Source: Agarophyton chilense
Lineage: Eukaryota; Rhodophyta; Florideophyceae; Gracilariales; Gracilariaceae
Reading direction: 5' to 3'
Assembly (NCBI GenBank): GCA_030374765.1
Contig: JARGXX010000097.1
Location: 744,001 to 808,000 of the forward strand
Length of the DNA: 64,000 nucleotides
A program made the position numbers and the translations under genes. The notes under the pieces were generated by a model, which was not told the origin of the DNA, did not search any database, and saw only the letters and a program-made list of their open reading frames with translations. Below, piece after piece: positions 34,256 through 43,563 of the stretch. How positions within the stretch are numbered: the stretch's first letter is position 1; the number at the start of each line of letters is the position of its first letter.

Positions 34256-35119
34256 TGTAGGACAATGCCCCTAAGGGGGAAAACCTACGAAGACGTCCGG
34301 ATCTTCCTCTCACGAGGTAACCGGCTCGGTAGAGCCCTCCCAGGGATCGGCGCGCAATGCCGGGTGTAAGCCGGAGCCGAACCGTCGCGACGGGCGCAGG
34401 GAGGCTGAAAGAAGCCGAGAATATCCGCCGAAGCGGTGCTTGCGTATCCTCTGAGGAGGCAAAACCCACGAGAGTGGCGAGCACCACAGGCGTCAGTGCG
34501 AGCCGCAAGAGCGGGAATTGCCCAATGAAGGGGAGGAAAAGGGAAGGAAAATGGGAACGGAGGCAAGAGGGCGAGGTTGACCACGAGTCGCAAGAGGGGA
34601 CTCGGGAATAGCCGGCACTGCAAGGTGTAGCAAACCGTATACACGGGCGGAACCACGAAAGTGGGAATAGATACCCAACACACGAAGGCTGCTTGAACGT
34701 CCAAGGGGGTTGGGAAGCCGTGCACCACGGGAAATCCCTCCGTAAGGAGTTGTATATCCGCGCAGGCGGTTCGACCCAGAGCCAAGATCTGGAAGACCAA
34801 GATCACCCTTGTTGGGGAGACTTTACTGGACCGGCGGCCGCGAGGCCGGCGGCCTAAGTACTGTAGTCACCGTAGAATAGAATAAGTAAAGTCTATCCTA
34901 AATAGCTAAATGTCCGTCTAACAAAGGGGCCAATCTGGCGGCCACGTGTCGCGCGGGCGCTTCGGCCACGTGTATGGCACCCGGTCCCGCCGGTGCATCA
35001 CCGGCGTTCCGGCCATCGCCATGAAAACGGATTACTCCTACTCATAACGCGGTTGCACGCCGGAGGCTCCGGAAAATACTTAAGTCCCCAGAAACCTCCC
35101 TGGAGGACGTTGCTCTTCA
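34256..35119 (-). repeat. 3' LTR of the young element
   Basis: On the plus strand it runs TGTAGGACAATG...GTTGCTCTTCA. It differs from the other LTR at about two dozen positions by hand count (roughly 97% identity). Confidence 0.95.
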
Positions 35120-35132
35120 TATACCCCCCCTT
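35120..35132 (-). promoter_or_regulatory. Polypurine tract of the young element
   Basis: On the minus strand AAGGGGGGGTATA abuts the 3' LTR (TGAAG...). It serves as plus-strand DNA primer during reverse transcription. The older element has the analogous GGGAGGGATA directly before its 3' LTR. Confidence 0.85.
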
Positions 35133-35166
35133 AAGACAGGGCGAACACCTCGAAGAGGAAGTCGGC

Positions 35167-36942
35167 ATGGCAGCTCTTCATGATAAGAGCGCGTCCGACA
35201 CCGGGTCTCGGGAAACCAACACACCTTCACCAAGGATCCCACGCACGCTCTCCGCATCCGATTCCATCCACAGCACACCAACACGCACCATGTTCAACCC
35301 CGACCGTCATAACACATCCGCGACTCCCGCCCTTGGCGGTTCCACCGGCTTCCGGTCCGCGCCCCACCCTGGGGATGTTACCAACCTCGCGTACGAAGAC
35401 CGCCGTATTGGCGCCCGCTTTCGCGGACAGGCGGACCCACCGCAGTGGCCGACCTACGACGCCCTTGTGGGTGCAAATCTGAGAACTCGGCATGGCTCCG
35501 CAATGTTGCCGTATGCGCCTTGGTTTCACCCATTGGCTGTCCGCGACGAGCATTTGATCCAATCCTACACCGATAATTCGGAGATGCTCCCGGGCGACCT
35601 GCCCGGCGTGGTGACCATGTCCTGGGATTGGCGTAATCGCATCGCCATCGCGGTACACCACATACTCCGCCGACGCGGTGAATCCTCTGCGGAGGCTCAG
35701 GCCGCGCTTGTGCGGATCGCTTATCTCAGGCACCAGCGGGCGCCTTTCGAGTTCCCGATACCGCCAAAGGTCGAATTCGACGTCCACCTTTACCGCACTC
35801 GCGGGGAAATGTCGTACTGTGACCGTCTTAACGGATTGGAAACCCTCGCTTGGAGGGGCACACCGATCGCTCGGCAAGAAGCCCTTTGCTGGGGACGACC
35901 GATTCTTCGGGCAGAGTTCTGCTACCAACCGCGGCAGTCGCGCTCGAACTTCCTTCAGAACTTCATCCGCGATGAGCGGCGTTGGCGGGCCCGGACCGGG
36001 TATATCTTACCGTACCAGAACACGGAGATTGAGCGCATCGCGCCTGCGTACCGACGTGGTCGGTACGTCAGTCTTCCAGACTGGTGGTCCTCCTTGGAGG
36101 CGTGCTGGGGTTGCTTCATTGAGCTGCCCCCAGTCTTCACCTATGTAGGGTCGTCGTTCTTGAACGATCCCCAGTCGGAGTGGTAATCCGTCGAGGTAAG
36201 CGAATGGGCCGTCCGCACTGCGGCTTTTATCCTCGCTGAGGCGGACGACCAATACCGATTGTGGTACGTGCCACCGCGTGTGCAGGCTGCGATCCGCCGT
36301 TTGGACATGTGCATCCCCCTCGGGGGCGAGGCGAACGAAGAAGAGATGCTGGGCCTTCTCGACTTTGTGGAGGGGGTCCAGTGGGATGAGGTCCCGCTGG
36401 AGAACTCCCAACGCATTCAACCGCGTCGCGGGTCTGGCCCCGGATTCGGGAGGAATACAGCGCTAGCGGGGGATTTCATCTACTTCGACCCCTGGGAGTA
36501 CCACAAGATCAGCGGCGAGGAAGTGGAAGCCAACCGGCATGCGCCGCGTGAAGTCCCGGCCGACCACCCGCGAGGGTATGTCGACTCGAGCGACTATTAC
36601 TGCGGCTATGCGGATGGTGACCTGATGGTCGACAACGAACCGGGGGATTCGGGTTACGCTCCGATGGAGGATGACAAGTCCGGCGAGGCCGCTGAGGGGT
36701 CCGTTGAATATGGTGGGGCGGCTCCATCTGGGGCTGCTGATGCCGTGCGAACGGATTCCTATCCGACTCCATCGGTGGCGGGCCCGCCCGCAACTGCCGC
36801 TGGCGCGGAGCGGGGCGAGGTCATCGCGCCCTTCCTTCGGGAGGTGGGGCTTCGCCCTTCCGAGATCTCGGGTGATGTGGCCGCCATGCGGGATGCCTTA
36901 GTCAACCGCCTGGGCGGGGGTCCACCTCGTTCGGAGGAATGA
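35167..36942 (+). CDS. Antisense ORF of the young element, one internal stop
   Basis: From ATG 35167 (48 bp inside the LTR edge) to TGA 36940-36942 the frame is open for 591 codons except for one TAA at 36184-36186. It splits into a 339-codon part and about 251 codons that continue in the same frame. The N-terminus is Ser/Thr/Pro-rich and probably disordered. Then comes a conserved block (YAPWFHPLAVRDEHLIQSY), a helical part (IAIAVHHILRRRG), a Trp/Tyr/Arg-rich core and the conserved ending VFTYVGSSFLNDPQ. After the stop come FILAEADDQYRLWYVPP, FIYFDPWEY, a long acidic/Ala-rich linker and a final helix (FLREVGLRPSEISG). No membrane segment, nuclease, protease or envelope-like signature is visible. 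Homology to the older element's antisense ORF shows it is a shared element gene. The stop may be a mutation or a two-protein arrangement. Confidence 0.78.
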
Positions 36943-37274
36943 CCGGAGCTTCCGGTAGAATGTAGGGCGGCGCCACTATGGAGCCCTTCCCAGTAGTGAA
37001 AAATAAAAGAAGAGGGTCGCCTTTCCGACGCCCTTACCCAAGTCCACTTCTTTCTTTCCGGGGTACCGGCCTTCAACCGGGGCTCCGGCGTTGCAGGGAA
37101 CCAGCCTAGCTGGGAGTTCCGTGTTTAACGGTGGGCGTTTCGCGCGCGGGCCAGGTAACTGGCACGATTACCAACGACGTTGGGATAGCGCGAGCGGTTG
37201 CTTCCTTCCCCGCGTTGGGGCATGGACGGGGATGGCGCGTGGCGCCATCAGCCATTCCATTTCGTGTTCACGGT

Positions 37275-38018
37275 TTATCCCTCTTGGGCGTTTACCAGCG
37301 TGGCTGGGAGTGCGGTCCCCGCAAGGCGGTGGTATCGCATTACCGCGGAGTGCAGGAGGTGCTCGATGGGCTCCGGGGTGTCCCACTCCGGCCCGTATCC
37401 GTACCAGCGGGTTCGGTACTGGAGTACCCCGTGCTCATCGTAGCTATGTCCGACGATTCGGTCGAGGACGTACTCCTGCACGTAAACTTGCCGGCCTTGC
37501 CGGGTGGTGGTGACCCGAGCCTCAGCGCCGCGTGGTTCTGGGCTCTTCGTCGCCTGTTCCGGGTCACCCGGTTTTTCATTCCGCTCTGCGGTTGTTGCCG
37601 GGTGCCCGGGGCTGCCGTACCGCTTCGCGGAAGTTGCCGGCGCGGCCGGGTTGTGTTTCCGCTGGGCGGTAGGGGCTTCCCTGAAGTCCGCTCTTACCGC
37701 GAGTTTGCGGGGGTCCTTCCGTCTTGGTGACGGTTCGCCGGAGGCCTCCGCTTGATTTGCGGCATGCGGCGTTCCCATTGGTGGGCAGTTTCCGCCGTGC
37801 GGTGCGCCGCGGGCGGTGAGTGGTTCACCTTCCCGGCGATCCACCTCCGTGGGGTGGCTGTCAGCCAACGACCGGGATGCCGGGTGCCCATTGGTCCGAT
37901 CTCCCGCCCGGGTCACGTGACCTTGAGGACGGGTGGTCGGGCCGTCGCGGACGGTTGGCTCCGATTGTTCGGCAAAGGAGGCGGTTTTCGACTTGTCGTC
38001 GCGCCCCTTTTCCCCCAT
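37275..38018 (-). CDS. Chromodomain ORF, remnant of pol end
   Basis: This 247-codon ORF has a true ATG. Residues 1-170 are charged and Pro/Ala-rich. Residues about 178-231 form a chromodomain: VYVQEYVLDRIVGHSYDEHG, then YRTRWYGYGPEWDTPEP and a final helix. In chromoviruses this domain ends the integrase; here no integrase precedes it. A 700-bp open frame upstream (38051-38779, minus, other frame) has no recognised domain and may be linker. Confidence 0.75.
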   Translation of the reverse strand: MGEKGRDDKSKTASFAEQSEPTVRDGPTTRPQGHVTRAGDRTNGHPASRSLADSHPTEVDRREGEPLTARGAPHGGNCPPMGTPHAANQAEASGEPSPRRKDPRKLAVRADFREAPTAQRKHNPAAPATSAKRYGSPGHPATTAERNEKPGDPEQATKSPEPRGAEARVTTTRQGRQVYVQEYVLDRIVGHSYDEHGVLQYRTRWYGYGPEWDTPEPIEHLLHSAVMRYHRLAGTALPATLVNAQEG

Positions 38019-38744
38019 GGGGTTCGTACCGTTCTCAACGGAGTGGCTCGCTAGACCTGCTTGTGCAGCGCCCGCCGGAGTACCGGTATCAACCGAAACG
38101 CTCGGTGTGCGACCGCGAATGTGCGGGGAGCCCCTTCCACGCGAGACGGAGCGTCCGTAGGGTTTCGCTTCCCGGCTTCGGATCTTCGAGCGCCTTGGTC
38201 CCCCTTGCGGGGTTGCGTGGCGGTCGGGTTGACTGCCGCGTCCCGCGGGAGCGGATTGGCGTCCGGCGACGATGCCGGTTGCCCGCTCGGGGGCCTTGCC
38301 CGGGGTCTCCGGTTAAACTTCCGTTGCGACGGCGATGCTTCCGCGATTGAGTGGTTCCCCTCCTCCTCCTTAGACGGAGCGGCATAGAGAGTGGTAGAAA
38401 CGCCCAACTGGCGGGGATAGCCACCGTGCAGTGGCGTGAGAGAAGAAAGGCCATTCAGGCCAGCGTCCGATTGAATCGGTATATCAGAGAGTCCCACGGG
38501 TGGGTTGTAGAGCGGGAATCGCTTATTGGCGGGTAAAGCAACCATCTGGATGGGATAGATTGGCCCTACCGTAGAAACGGGAACTTCTGCAATATGCGAG
38601 GGATTCTGGGAACCATCCTCGTTGCGAGGGGCTGAAGCATCCAGAGTTCTTTTAAATGGCCCTCCTCTGCGCCTTGGGCGTATGCAGGCCATCGAACGCT
38701 GAACAGCGGAAGGCATTACTGAAAGCCACGAGTTCCAGCAACTC

Positions 38745-40013
38745 TCATGACCCGAACAATTCGGTAGCCCATCCAGCAATGGCTGGGCTTTTGAAATTCA
38801 CCAACTCAGGTGGTATCTTTCCGACGTCAGTCGTGCAGAACCGACGGTAGTCGATGACAACAATCCAAGAACCATTGGATAACTTAACCAGTACTGCTGG
38901 TGGCGACACACACGGCAGTGTGGATAAGTTCAGCGTAGACCGGGGACCTCCAACGAGATTATCCCCCTCCTCAGAGTGACTCATTCCGGTTGAACCGGTA
39001 CGATCCCCTTGAAGGGTAAAGATAGACATGGGGTGAGGAGCAACTCTTCCAATGACTTGGTTCCTAACCAGATACTGGTGTTTCTGTCCAAAGTTGGAAA
39101 CACATACACAAAACGACTTGTCGGGCTCAATGTGAACCATTCCATCCGCGAAAGCGAGTTGATGCCTGTTCGACAGTGATGGTATCGGTTGAACGATTCG
39201 AGTACCGTGCTGACTAGAACTGACACGCACCCAAGAGTGGGACTTTGGCGGAATGCAAATCGACTCGTCGACACGAAGCTTTGTAGACTCGCAAAAAGCG
39301 GCGGGGAACTCCTGTGCAGCAGGAAGAGGAACATGCTTCTTCGATGCACGCTTCGGCGAACGGCGGACGATGGGAATAGAGGAACCATCGTCCAATTCCA
39401 CCCGCTTTAAGCGGGGTACCATCGCCTCGACGAAACGGTCGCAAAAATCACAACCCAAGATGAGAGGGGCGGGGAGTGACCGACAGACAATAAAGTGCAG
39501 CTTCACGACGCAGGGTCCTAAGCGTACCACCAAATCGATCACTCCAACCGTTTCTAACGGGTTGATACCAGCGTCAGCGGCGTCTAATGCTACGCCACGG
39601 CGGATTTGCGACTGCAAAGCAGGTGGTAGGATAGATTCCACGACGAAGTTCGGTTCTGTACCTGTATCCAACACAGTGAGAAAACGCACCATGAACTTGG
39701 TAGTAAGGCCTAGGTCAGCGTAAACTTTAAAGTTTCGCTTCGCCATGACCATGACTCTTTCCGGGAGCCGGTTGTGATGTACCCGTTTCCACGGTCGACG
39801 TAAAACACCAAAGTGTTCCGAGTCCACGTCTGAGACGGCCTGTTTCCTTGAGAAGATTTTGACCGGGGAGCGAGGCGGGGACGCCTCGGGCGTCGTCAGC
39901 CTCAACTCTGAGGACGCCTCTCCCGAAGGGGAGACTCCCTCTATTCTTTTCCCTGTACAGGGTGCTGGTCGGGCGAAGGCCCGACTTCCTCGGCAACGAG
40001 TGCATGATTCCAT
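38745..40013 (-). CDS. Retroviral-type aspartic protease with RT stub
   Basis: This 422-codon ORF is in the -1 frame relative to gag. It carries the protease active site VLDTGTEP (Asp116-Thr-Gly), the second-lobe motif LILGCDFCDRF (about 184-194), the conserved SIPIVRR segment and the pre-RT region (IPPKSHSWVRV). It ends in RT motif 1 (NGSWIVVIDYRRF) followed by about 30 unrelated residues and a stop. The protease would cut Gag and Gag-Pol. It overlaps the zinc-knuckle frame by 73 bp and is probably made as a gag fusion by frameshifting rather than from its own ATG. Confidence 0.88.
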   Translation of the reverse strand: MESCTRCRGSRAFARPAPCTGKRIEGVSPSGEASSELRLTTPEASPPRSPVKIFSRKQAVSDVDSEHFGVLRRPWKRVHHNRLPERVMVMAKRNFKVYADLGLTTKFMVRFLTVLDTGTEPNFVVESILPPALQSQIRRGVALDAADAGINPLETVGVIDLVVRLGPCVVKLHFIVCRSLPAPLILGCDFCDRFVEAMVPRLKRVELDDGSSIPIVRRSPKRASKKHVPLPAAQEFPAAFCESTKLRVDESICIPPKSHSWVRVSSSQHGTRIVQPIPSLSNRHQLAFADGMVHIEPDKSFCVCVSNFGQKHQYLVRNQVIGRVAPHPMSIFTLQGDRTGSTGMSHSEEGDNLVGGPRSTLNLSTLPCVSPPAVLVKLSNGSWIVVIDYRRFCTTDVGKIPPELVNFKSPAIAGWATELFGS

Positions 40014-40354
40014 TGCACGGTAGCTACCGCAGGAGCGGGTTGAGATCCACCAGCGTGGTTTGGCGCTGGTGCGGCGCGTGCCGGCTGAGCCGGTTTGTAC
40101 CGAGAATTCGGAGTGTGAGCCAATGCGTTGGGGAAGTCCGTCTTCGCGCGGAGATATGACGTGAGTGGCACGGAGCCCTTCTCCTGCGGGGAGAGGGCTT
40201 CGTAATTATCCACCACTCGCGCCATATCGCGTAGCGATAAAAGGCATTGCGGGGAGGTGTGCCCGCGCTCGTAGCACAAGTGGCACACCAACGTCACTCC
40301 CGCGTTTCGCGTTACGGCATTCCGAGCATCGGTGTATCTTCTGGGTTCCCGGTT
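39941..40354 (-). CDS. gag zinc-knuckle segment of the young element
   Basis: It is in the same frame as the gag capsid ORF, after a TGA at 40355-40357. It holds an intact CCHC knuckle (CHLCYERGHTSPQC), then the helix NYEALSPQEKGSVPLT and a Pro/Ala-rich tail up to TAG at 39941. It would bind element RNA in the particle. Its expression needs readthrough or repair of the TGA. Confidence 0.75.
   Translation of the reverse strand, partial: NREPRRYTDARNAVTRNAGVTLVCHLCYERGHTSPQCLLSLRDMARVVDNYEALSPQEKGSVPLTSYLRAKTDFPNALAHTPNSRYKPAQPARAAPAPNHAGGSQPAPAVATVQWNHALVAEEVGPSPDQHPVQGKE
39947..39953 (-). promoter_or_regulatory. Candidate -1 ribosomal frameshift heptamer
   Basis: On the minus strand the gag frame reads CAG GGA AAA GAA TAG. 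This contains G GGA AAA (X XXY YYZ) three bases before the gag stop TAG (39943-39941). A -1 slip leads exactly into the protease frame. Twelve bases further a GC-rich hairpin (TCTCCC, loop CTTC, GGGAGA; 39934-39919) follows. Confidence 0.7.
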
Positions 40355-42052
40355 TCAAACCCATCCAGGGCGCTGACTTCGTGTCATTCCTTTCGAGTAC
40401 GGCATACGGGGGGCCGGAGTGCGGCGGTCATTACGATAAAAGACCTGCCCGTTCTCCGTGTCCCTTGCGGTTGAGTCAACCGAGCCATCCGTCGTAGACG
40501 GTAATTCCGTTGTCGGAATAGATAAACCATCGTGATGGATGACATTCGTATTGTCATAACCCTGTTTGGGGATGCCATCCGTCGCAAATGACGGTGAAGA
40601 AGAGTCCGACTCAAGCAACAATGCTTTAGCGGCCTTCGACCGGGTTCCCGGATTGCGTGCACGTAGTGCATCTCCATCTGCGCGGGCAAACTGTACGAGT
40701 TCAAGGTAGGTCACCTTCGGCTCTTGTTCCCTGTAACGGGCCACAAGAGTCTTGATGGCTGGATCCAAGCCATCAATGAACATCGTACAGCGTTCCCCAG
40801 CGGGGTATACATTACCACAACTGTGGAAAGCCTTATTCAGGCGTACCGTGTAATCGGTTTCGAGCTCGCTGGAGCGTTGTCGAGTGTCTCGCAAAGCGAG
40901 TATCGCCGCTTGTATCGCGGATTTGGTTGCGTAGGAACGCAGGATGTACTGCACGGCCTCGGGCCAGCAGGTCACACCTCCTTCGGAGGCTCGCGACGAG
41001 CCCCGAACAGACAAAAACTGATCCTCAGCGACACCCCGTAGAAAGTAGGGTAGCGCCACGTAGGCTTGTCCTTCGTTCATTCCGAGTATATCGGCTTCCG
41101 CTACAAAGCGGTGTAGGAAATCCAAGACCAGAATTGGATCATCCCCAGTAAACGACTGGTTACGAAGTGAAAGCTGCATCCGCTTGATGCAGTCTTTCAC
41201 TTTACCCGTGTCACGCGGTGTCCGACCTAAAGAGGAATCTTCTAGCCGGTAATACCGGTAGAACAGGAGTGTCCTGTACAGAGGGTTGGTGGGCTTCAAG
41301 GATTTGAGGCCCGGATGTCGCCGACCCTTGGGGCGCGACCGGATGGCCCCGTAGGTGGCAGAGGACCGCTTTGAGCGGGAAGAGCGCCCATAACGATCCT
41401 GTGGGTCATTGCTCACCGACGAATCGGAACTCTCCGAGTCACTCGGTTTACCGTCCGACTCAGATGATGAGTCGGACGGGTGTCCGTGCTTACGGTTAGA
41501 ATCCCGGTTCTTCCGGCTCTTCCAGTTCCGCGACTGGGTCTCTCGATGAGAGACAACCGGTCTAGCCGCGTTCGCGGGCGAGGTTAACGTCCTCTCGACC
41601 GACTCAAGTCGGCTTCGGAGACGCTCGAAGCGATTCTCCAGACCTTCTGCGAAGGAAGACGGAGCGCCACAACACTCGAGTAGTGTATTGACGTCCGACC
41701 GCAATACGCGGATATCCTCGGCTAACTCACTCGTAGGGGGGTTAGCGAGGCTTCCTCGTAAAGAGGTGAATTCCCTCGAGAGGGTATTGTGAGCAGCCCG
41801 CAGGGAGCGGAGCTGCTCTTCCAAGCGTACAACTCGCGCTTGGTCGACCAACCGCGGAGGCGGAGAAACCACCGTTGCGACGGTCGTTAACCCGGAATCG
41901 GGCTGCGGGTCTTCAGTGCCGGTGACCGGTATCTCCCGGGAAGCCGGTGTTGGAGCCAGGGCCTGTGGAACATCAGTGCCCCTGGCATCACCGCTTTGGC
42001 GGGAACGGCTGCGTGTTGCAGGAGGCTCCATGCTAGGCGGTTTCCTTGGCAT
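40355..42052 (-). CDS. gag (capsid) of the young element
   Basis: This 565-codon ORF starts from the first ATG after the LTR (42052-42050); the frame is open further up into the LTR but without ATG. The N-terminal part is Pro/Ser/Arg-rich, with a heptad-like segment (RVVRLEEQLRSLRAAHNTLS). Then comes a Ser/Asp-rich linker (SDSSSESDGKPSDSESSDSS), and then the capsid-like domain with FTGDDPILVLDFLHRFVAEA, YILRSYATKSAIQAAILALR, FIDGLDPAIKTLVARYREQE and LELVQFARADG. It forms the virus-like particle. Apart from the terminal TGA it is intact over more than 1.6 kb, which argues for recent activity. Confidence 0.88.
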   Translation of the reverse strand: MPRKPPSMEPPATRSRSRQSGDARGTDVPQALAPTPASREIPVTGTEDPQPDSGLTTVATVVSPPPRLVDQARVVRLEEQLRSLRAAHNTLSREFTSLRGSLANPPTSELAEDIRVLRSDVNTLLECCGAPSSFAEGLENRFERLRSRLESVERTLTSPANAARPVVSHRETQSRNWKSRKNRDSNRKHGHPSDSSSESDGKPSDSESSDSSVSNDPQDRYGRSSRSKRSSATYGAIRSRPKGRRHPGLKSLKPTNPLYRTLLFYRYYRLEDSSLGRTPRDTGKVKDCIKRMQLSLRNQSFTGDDPILVLDFLHRFVAEADILGMNEGQAYVALPYFLRGVAEDQFLSVRGSSRASEGGVTCWPEAVQYILRSYATKSAIQAAILALRDTRQRSSELETDYTVRLNKAFHSCGNVYPAGERCTMFIDGLDPAIKTLVARYREQEPKVTYLELVQFARADGDALRARNPGTRSKAAKALLLESDSSSPSFATDGIPKQGYDNTNVIHHDGLSIPTTELPSTTDGSVDSTARDTENGQVFYRNDRRTPAPRMPYSKGMTRSQRPGWV

Positions 42053-42153
42053 TGGCCACACCGTCTCGACGGAAGAATAGAAAGCAAACCGGTGAGACCG
42101 GAGAAAACCTGTTAAACGGAAAACAACCTCAGAGAGGACACAAGCGGTCTTGA

Positions 42154-42172
42154 CTTCTAAGTCGGGAGACCA
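42154..42172 (-). promoter_or_regulatory. Primer binding site of the young element
   Basis: On the minus strand TGGTCTCCCGACTTAGAAG starts 3 bases after the 5' LTR. It matches the older element's PBS in 12 leading bases and most of the rest. Confidence 0.75.
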
Positions 42173-42175
42173 ATT

Positions 42176-43039
42176 TGTAGGACAATGCCTCCAAGGGGGA
42201 AAACCCACGAAGACGTCCGGATCTTCCTCTCACGAGGTAACCGGCGCGGTAGAGCCCTCCCAGGGATCGGCGCGCAATGCCGGGTGTAAGCCGGAGCCGA
42301 ACCGTCGCGACGGGCGCAGGGAGGCTGAAAGAAGCCGAGGATATCCGCCGAAGCGGTGCTTGCGTATCCTCTGAGGAGGCAAACCCCACGAGGGTGGCGA
42401 GCAAGACAGGCGTCAGTGCGAGCCACAAGAGCGGGAATTGCCCAATGAAGGGGAGGAAAAGGGAAGGAAAATGGGAACGGAGGCAAGAGGGCGAGGTTGA
42501 CCACGAGTCGCAAGAGGGGACTCGGGAATAGCTATTACTGCCGGGTGTAGCAAACCGTATACACGGGCGGAACCACGAAAGTGGGAATAGATACCCAACA
42601 CACGAAGGCTGCTTGAACGTCCAAGGGGGTTGGGAAGCCGTGCACCACGGGAAATCCCTCCGTAAGGAGTTGTATATCCGCGCAGGCGGTTCGACCCAGA
42701 GCCAAGATCTGGAAGACCAAGATCACCCTTGTTGGGGAGACTTTACTGGACCGGCGGCCGCGAGGCCGGCGGCCTAAGTACTGTAGTCACCGTAGAATAG
42801 AATAAATAAAATCTATCCTCAATAGCTAAATGTCCGTCTAACAAAGGGGCCAATCTGGCGGCCACGTGTCGCGCGGGCGCTTCGGCCACGTGTATGGCAC
42901 CCGGTCCCGCCGGTGCATCACCGGCGTTCCGGCCATCGCCGTGAAAACGGATTACTCCTACTCATAACGAGGTTGCACGCCGGAGGCTCCGGAAAAAGCT
43001 TAAGTCCCCAAAAACCTCCCTGGAGGACGTTGCTCTTCA
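42176..43039 (-). repeat. 5' LTR of the young element
   Basis: 864 bp, same ends as the other LTR. In element orientation a TATA-like CTATT(G/T)A stretch and an A/T-rich block precede the GC-rich R/U5 part. Confidence 0.95.
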
Positions 43040-43044
43040 ATGGG
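43040..43044. repeat. Target site duplication, right copy (ATGGG)
   Basis: Identical to 34251-34255. It marks resumption of the older element's antisense ORF. Confidence 0.95.
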
Positions 43045-43260
43045 ATACCACCTGGTAGGCGACCGGCGACCACATATTGATTTATCAGAGCTTCGTCGCG
43101 GACCGCTGCAGGGAAAACCCAAGGCGATCGCGCGTATAATGCAGAGTGTTGCAAGGGGTTTCAGCCGATGAAGTCCGCGTAGTGTGGGAACCTCTGTACG
43201 GAGGAGGACGCATGTTGCAGAACAGCTGCTGTGGAAAAAAATTACGCAGGACCAAAACTG
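43045..43260 (-). pseudogene. Antisense ORF of the older element, N-terminal part
   Basis: The minus strand reads HYADFIG, stop, NPLQHSALYARSPW, then VFPAAVRDEALINQYV. This aligns with TYDALVGANLRTRHGSAM and FHPLAVRDEHLIQSYT of the young element's antisense ORF. It joins the part at 34250 once the young element and one ATGGG copy are removed. A TGA lies near 43161. Confidence 0.75.
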
Positions 43261-43563
43261 GAAGCCGATTGCGGCAAAAGGGCAGTTCGAGATGTTGGAG
43301 CGAAACCTCGAGGCGTTGCAGAAGTGTGCTGAATATGAGGGTTGTCGAAACCTTCATAGGACCTAGGTGGATTGACCACGTAAGACGGAAGTTTGCTCAT
43401 CGCAAGATCTCAGATACAAGAAAAGCTTGAAGAATGGAATAGCGAGATAATCGCAAGGTGGATTGGAAAAACACAAGGTTGTGATACGAAAAGAAGAATC
43501 GGAATATCCGATAAGTGCGGTGCGATTTCTTTTGCACAATGCGTTGCGGGTGCTCCGCTCCTA

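Larger units (their letters stand above)
34256..43039 (-). mobile_element. Young Ty3/gypsy element, RT/RNase H/integrase deleted
   Basis: This 8784-bp element has two 864-bp LTRs, a perfect ATGGG duplication, PBS and PPT. On the minus strand come gag (42052-40355), zinc knuckle (40357-39941), protease (40013-38745) and a chromodomain ORF (38018-37275). An antisense ORF on the plus strand lies at 35167-36942. RT motif 1 is the last recognisable pol block (VLVKLSNGSWIVVIDYRRF, about 38885); the rest of RT, RNase H and integrase are absent. The whole element is much richer in G+C than its surroundings. Confidence 0.93.

Noticed and set aside
34993-35166. Upstream extension of the young antisense ORF into the LTR
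   Set aside because: The frame is open but begins at GTG inside the LTR. The first ATG (35167) lies after the LTR and homology starts further in.
35227-35928. Minus-strand ORF opposite the antisense ORF
   Set aside because: Shadow frame of the conserved plus-strand gene; shows no homology to the older element, whereas the plus-strand frame does.
38051-38779. 242-codon minus-strand ORF in the young element
   Set aside because: Starts at TTG, low complexity and charged, no match to RT, RNase H or integrase. Noted only as possible linker.
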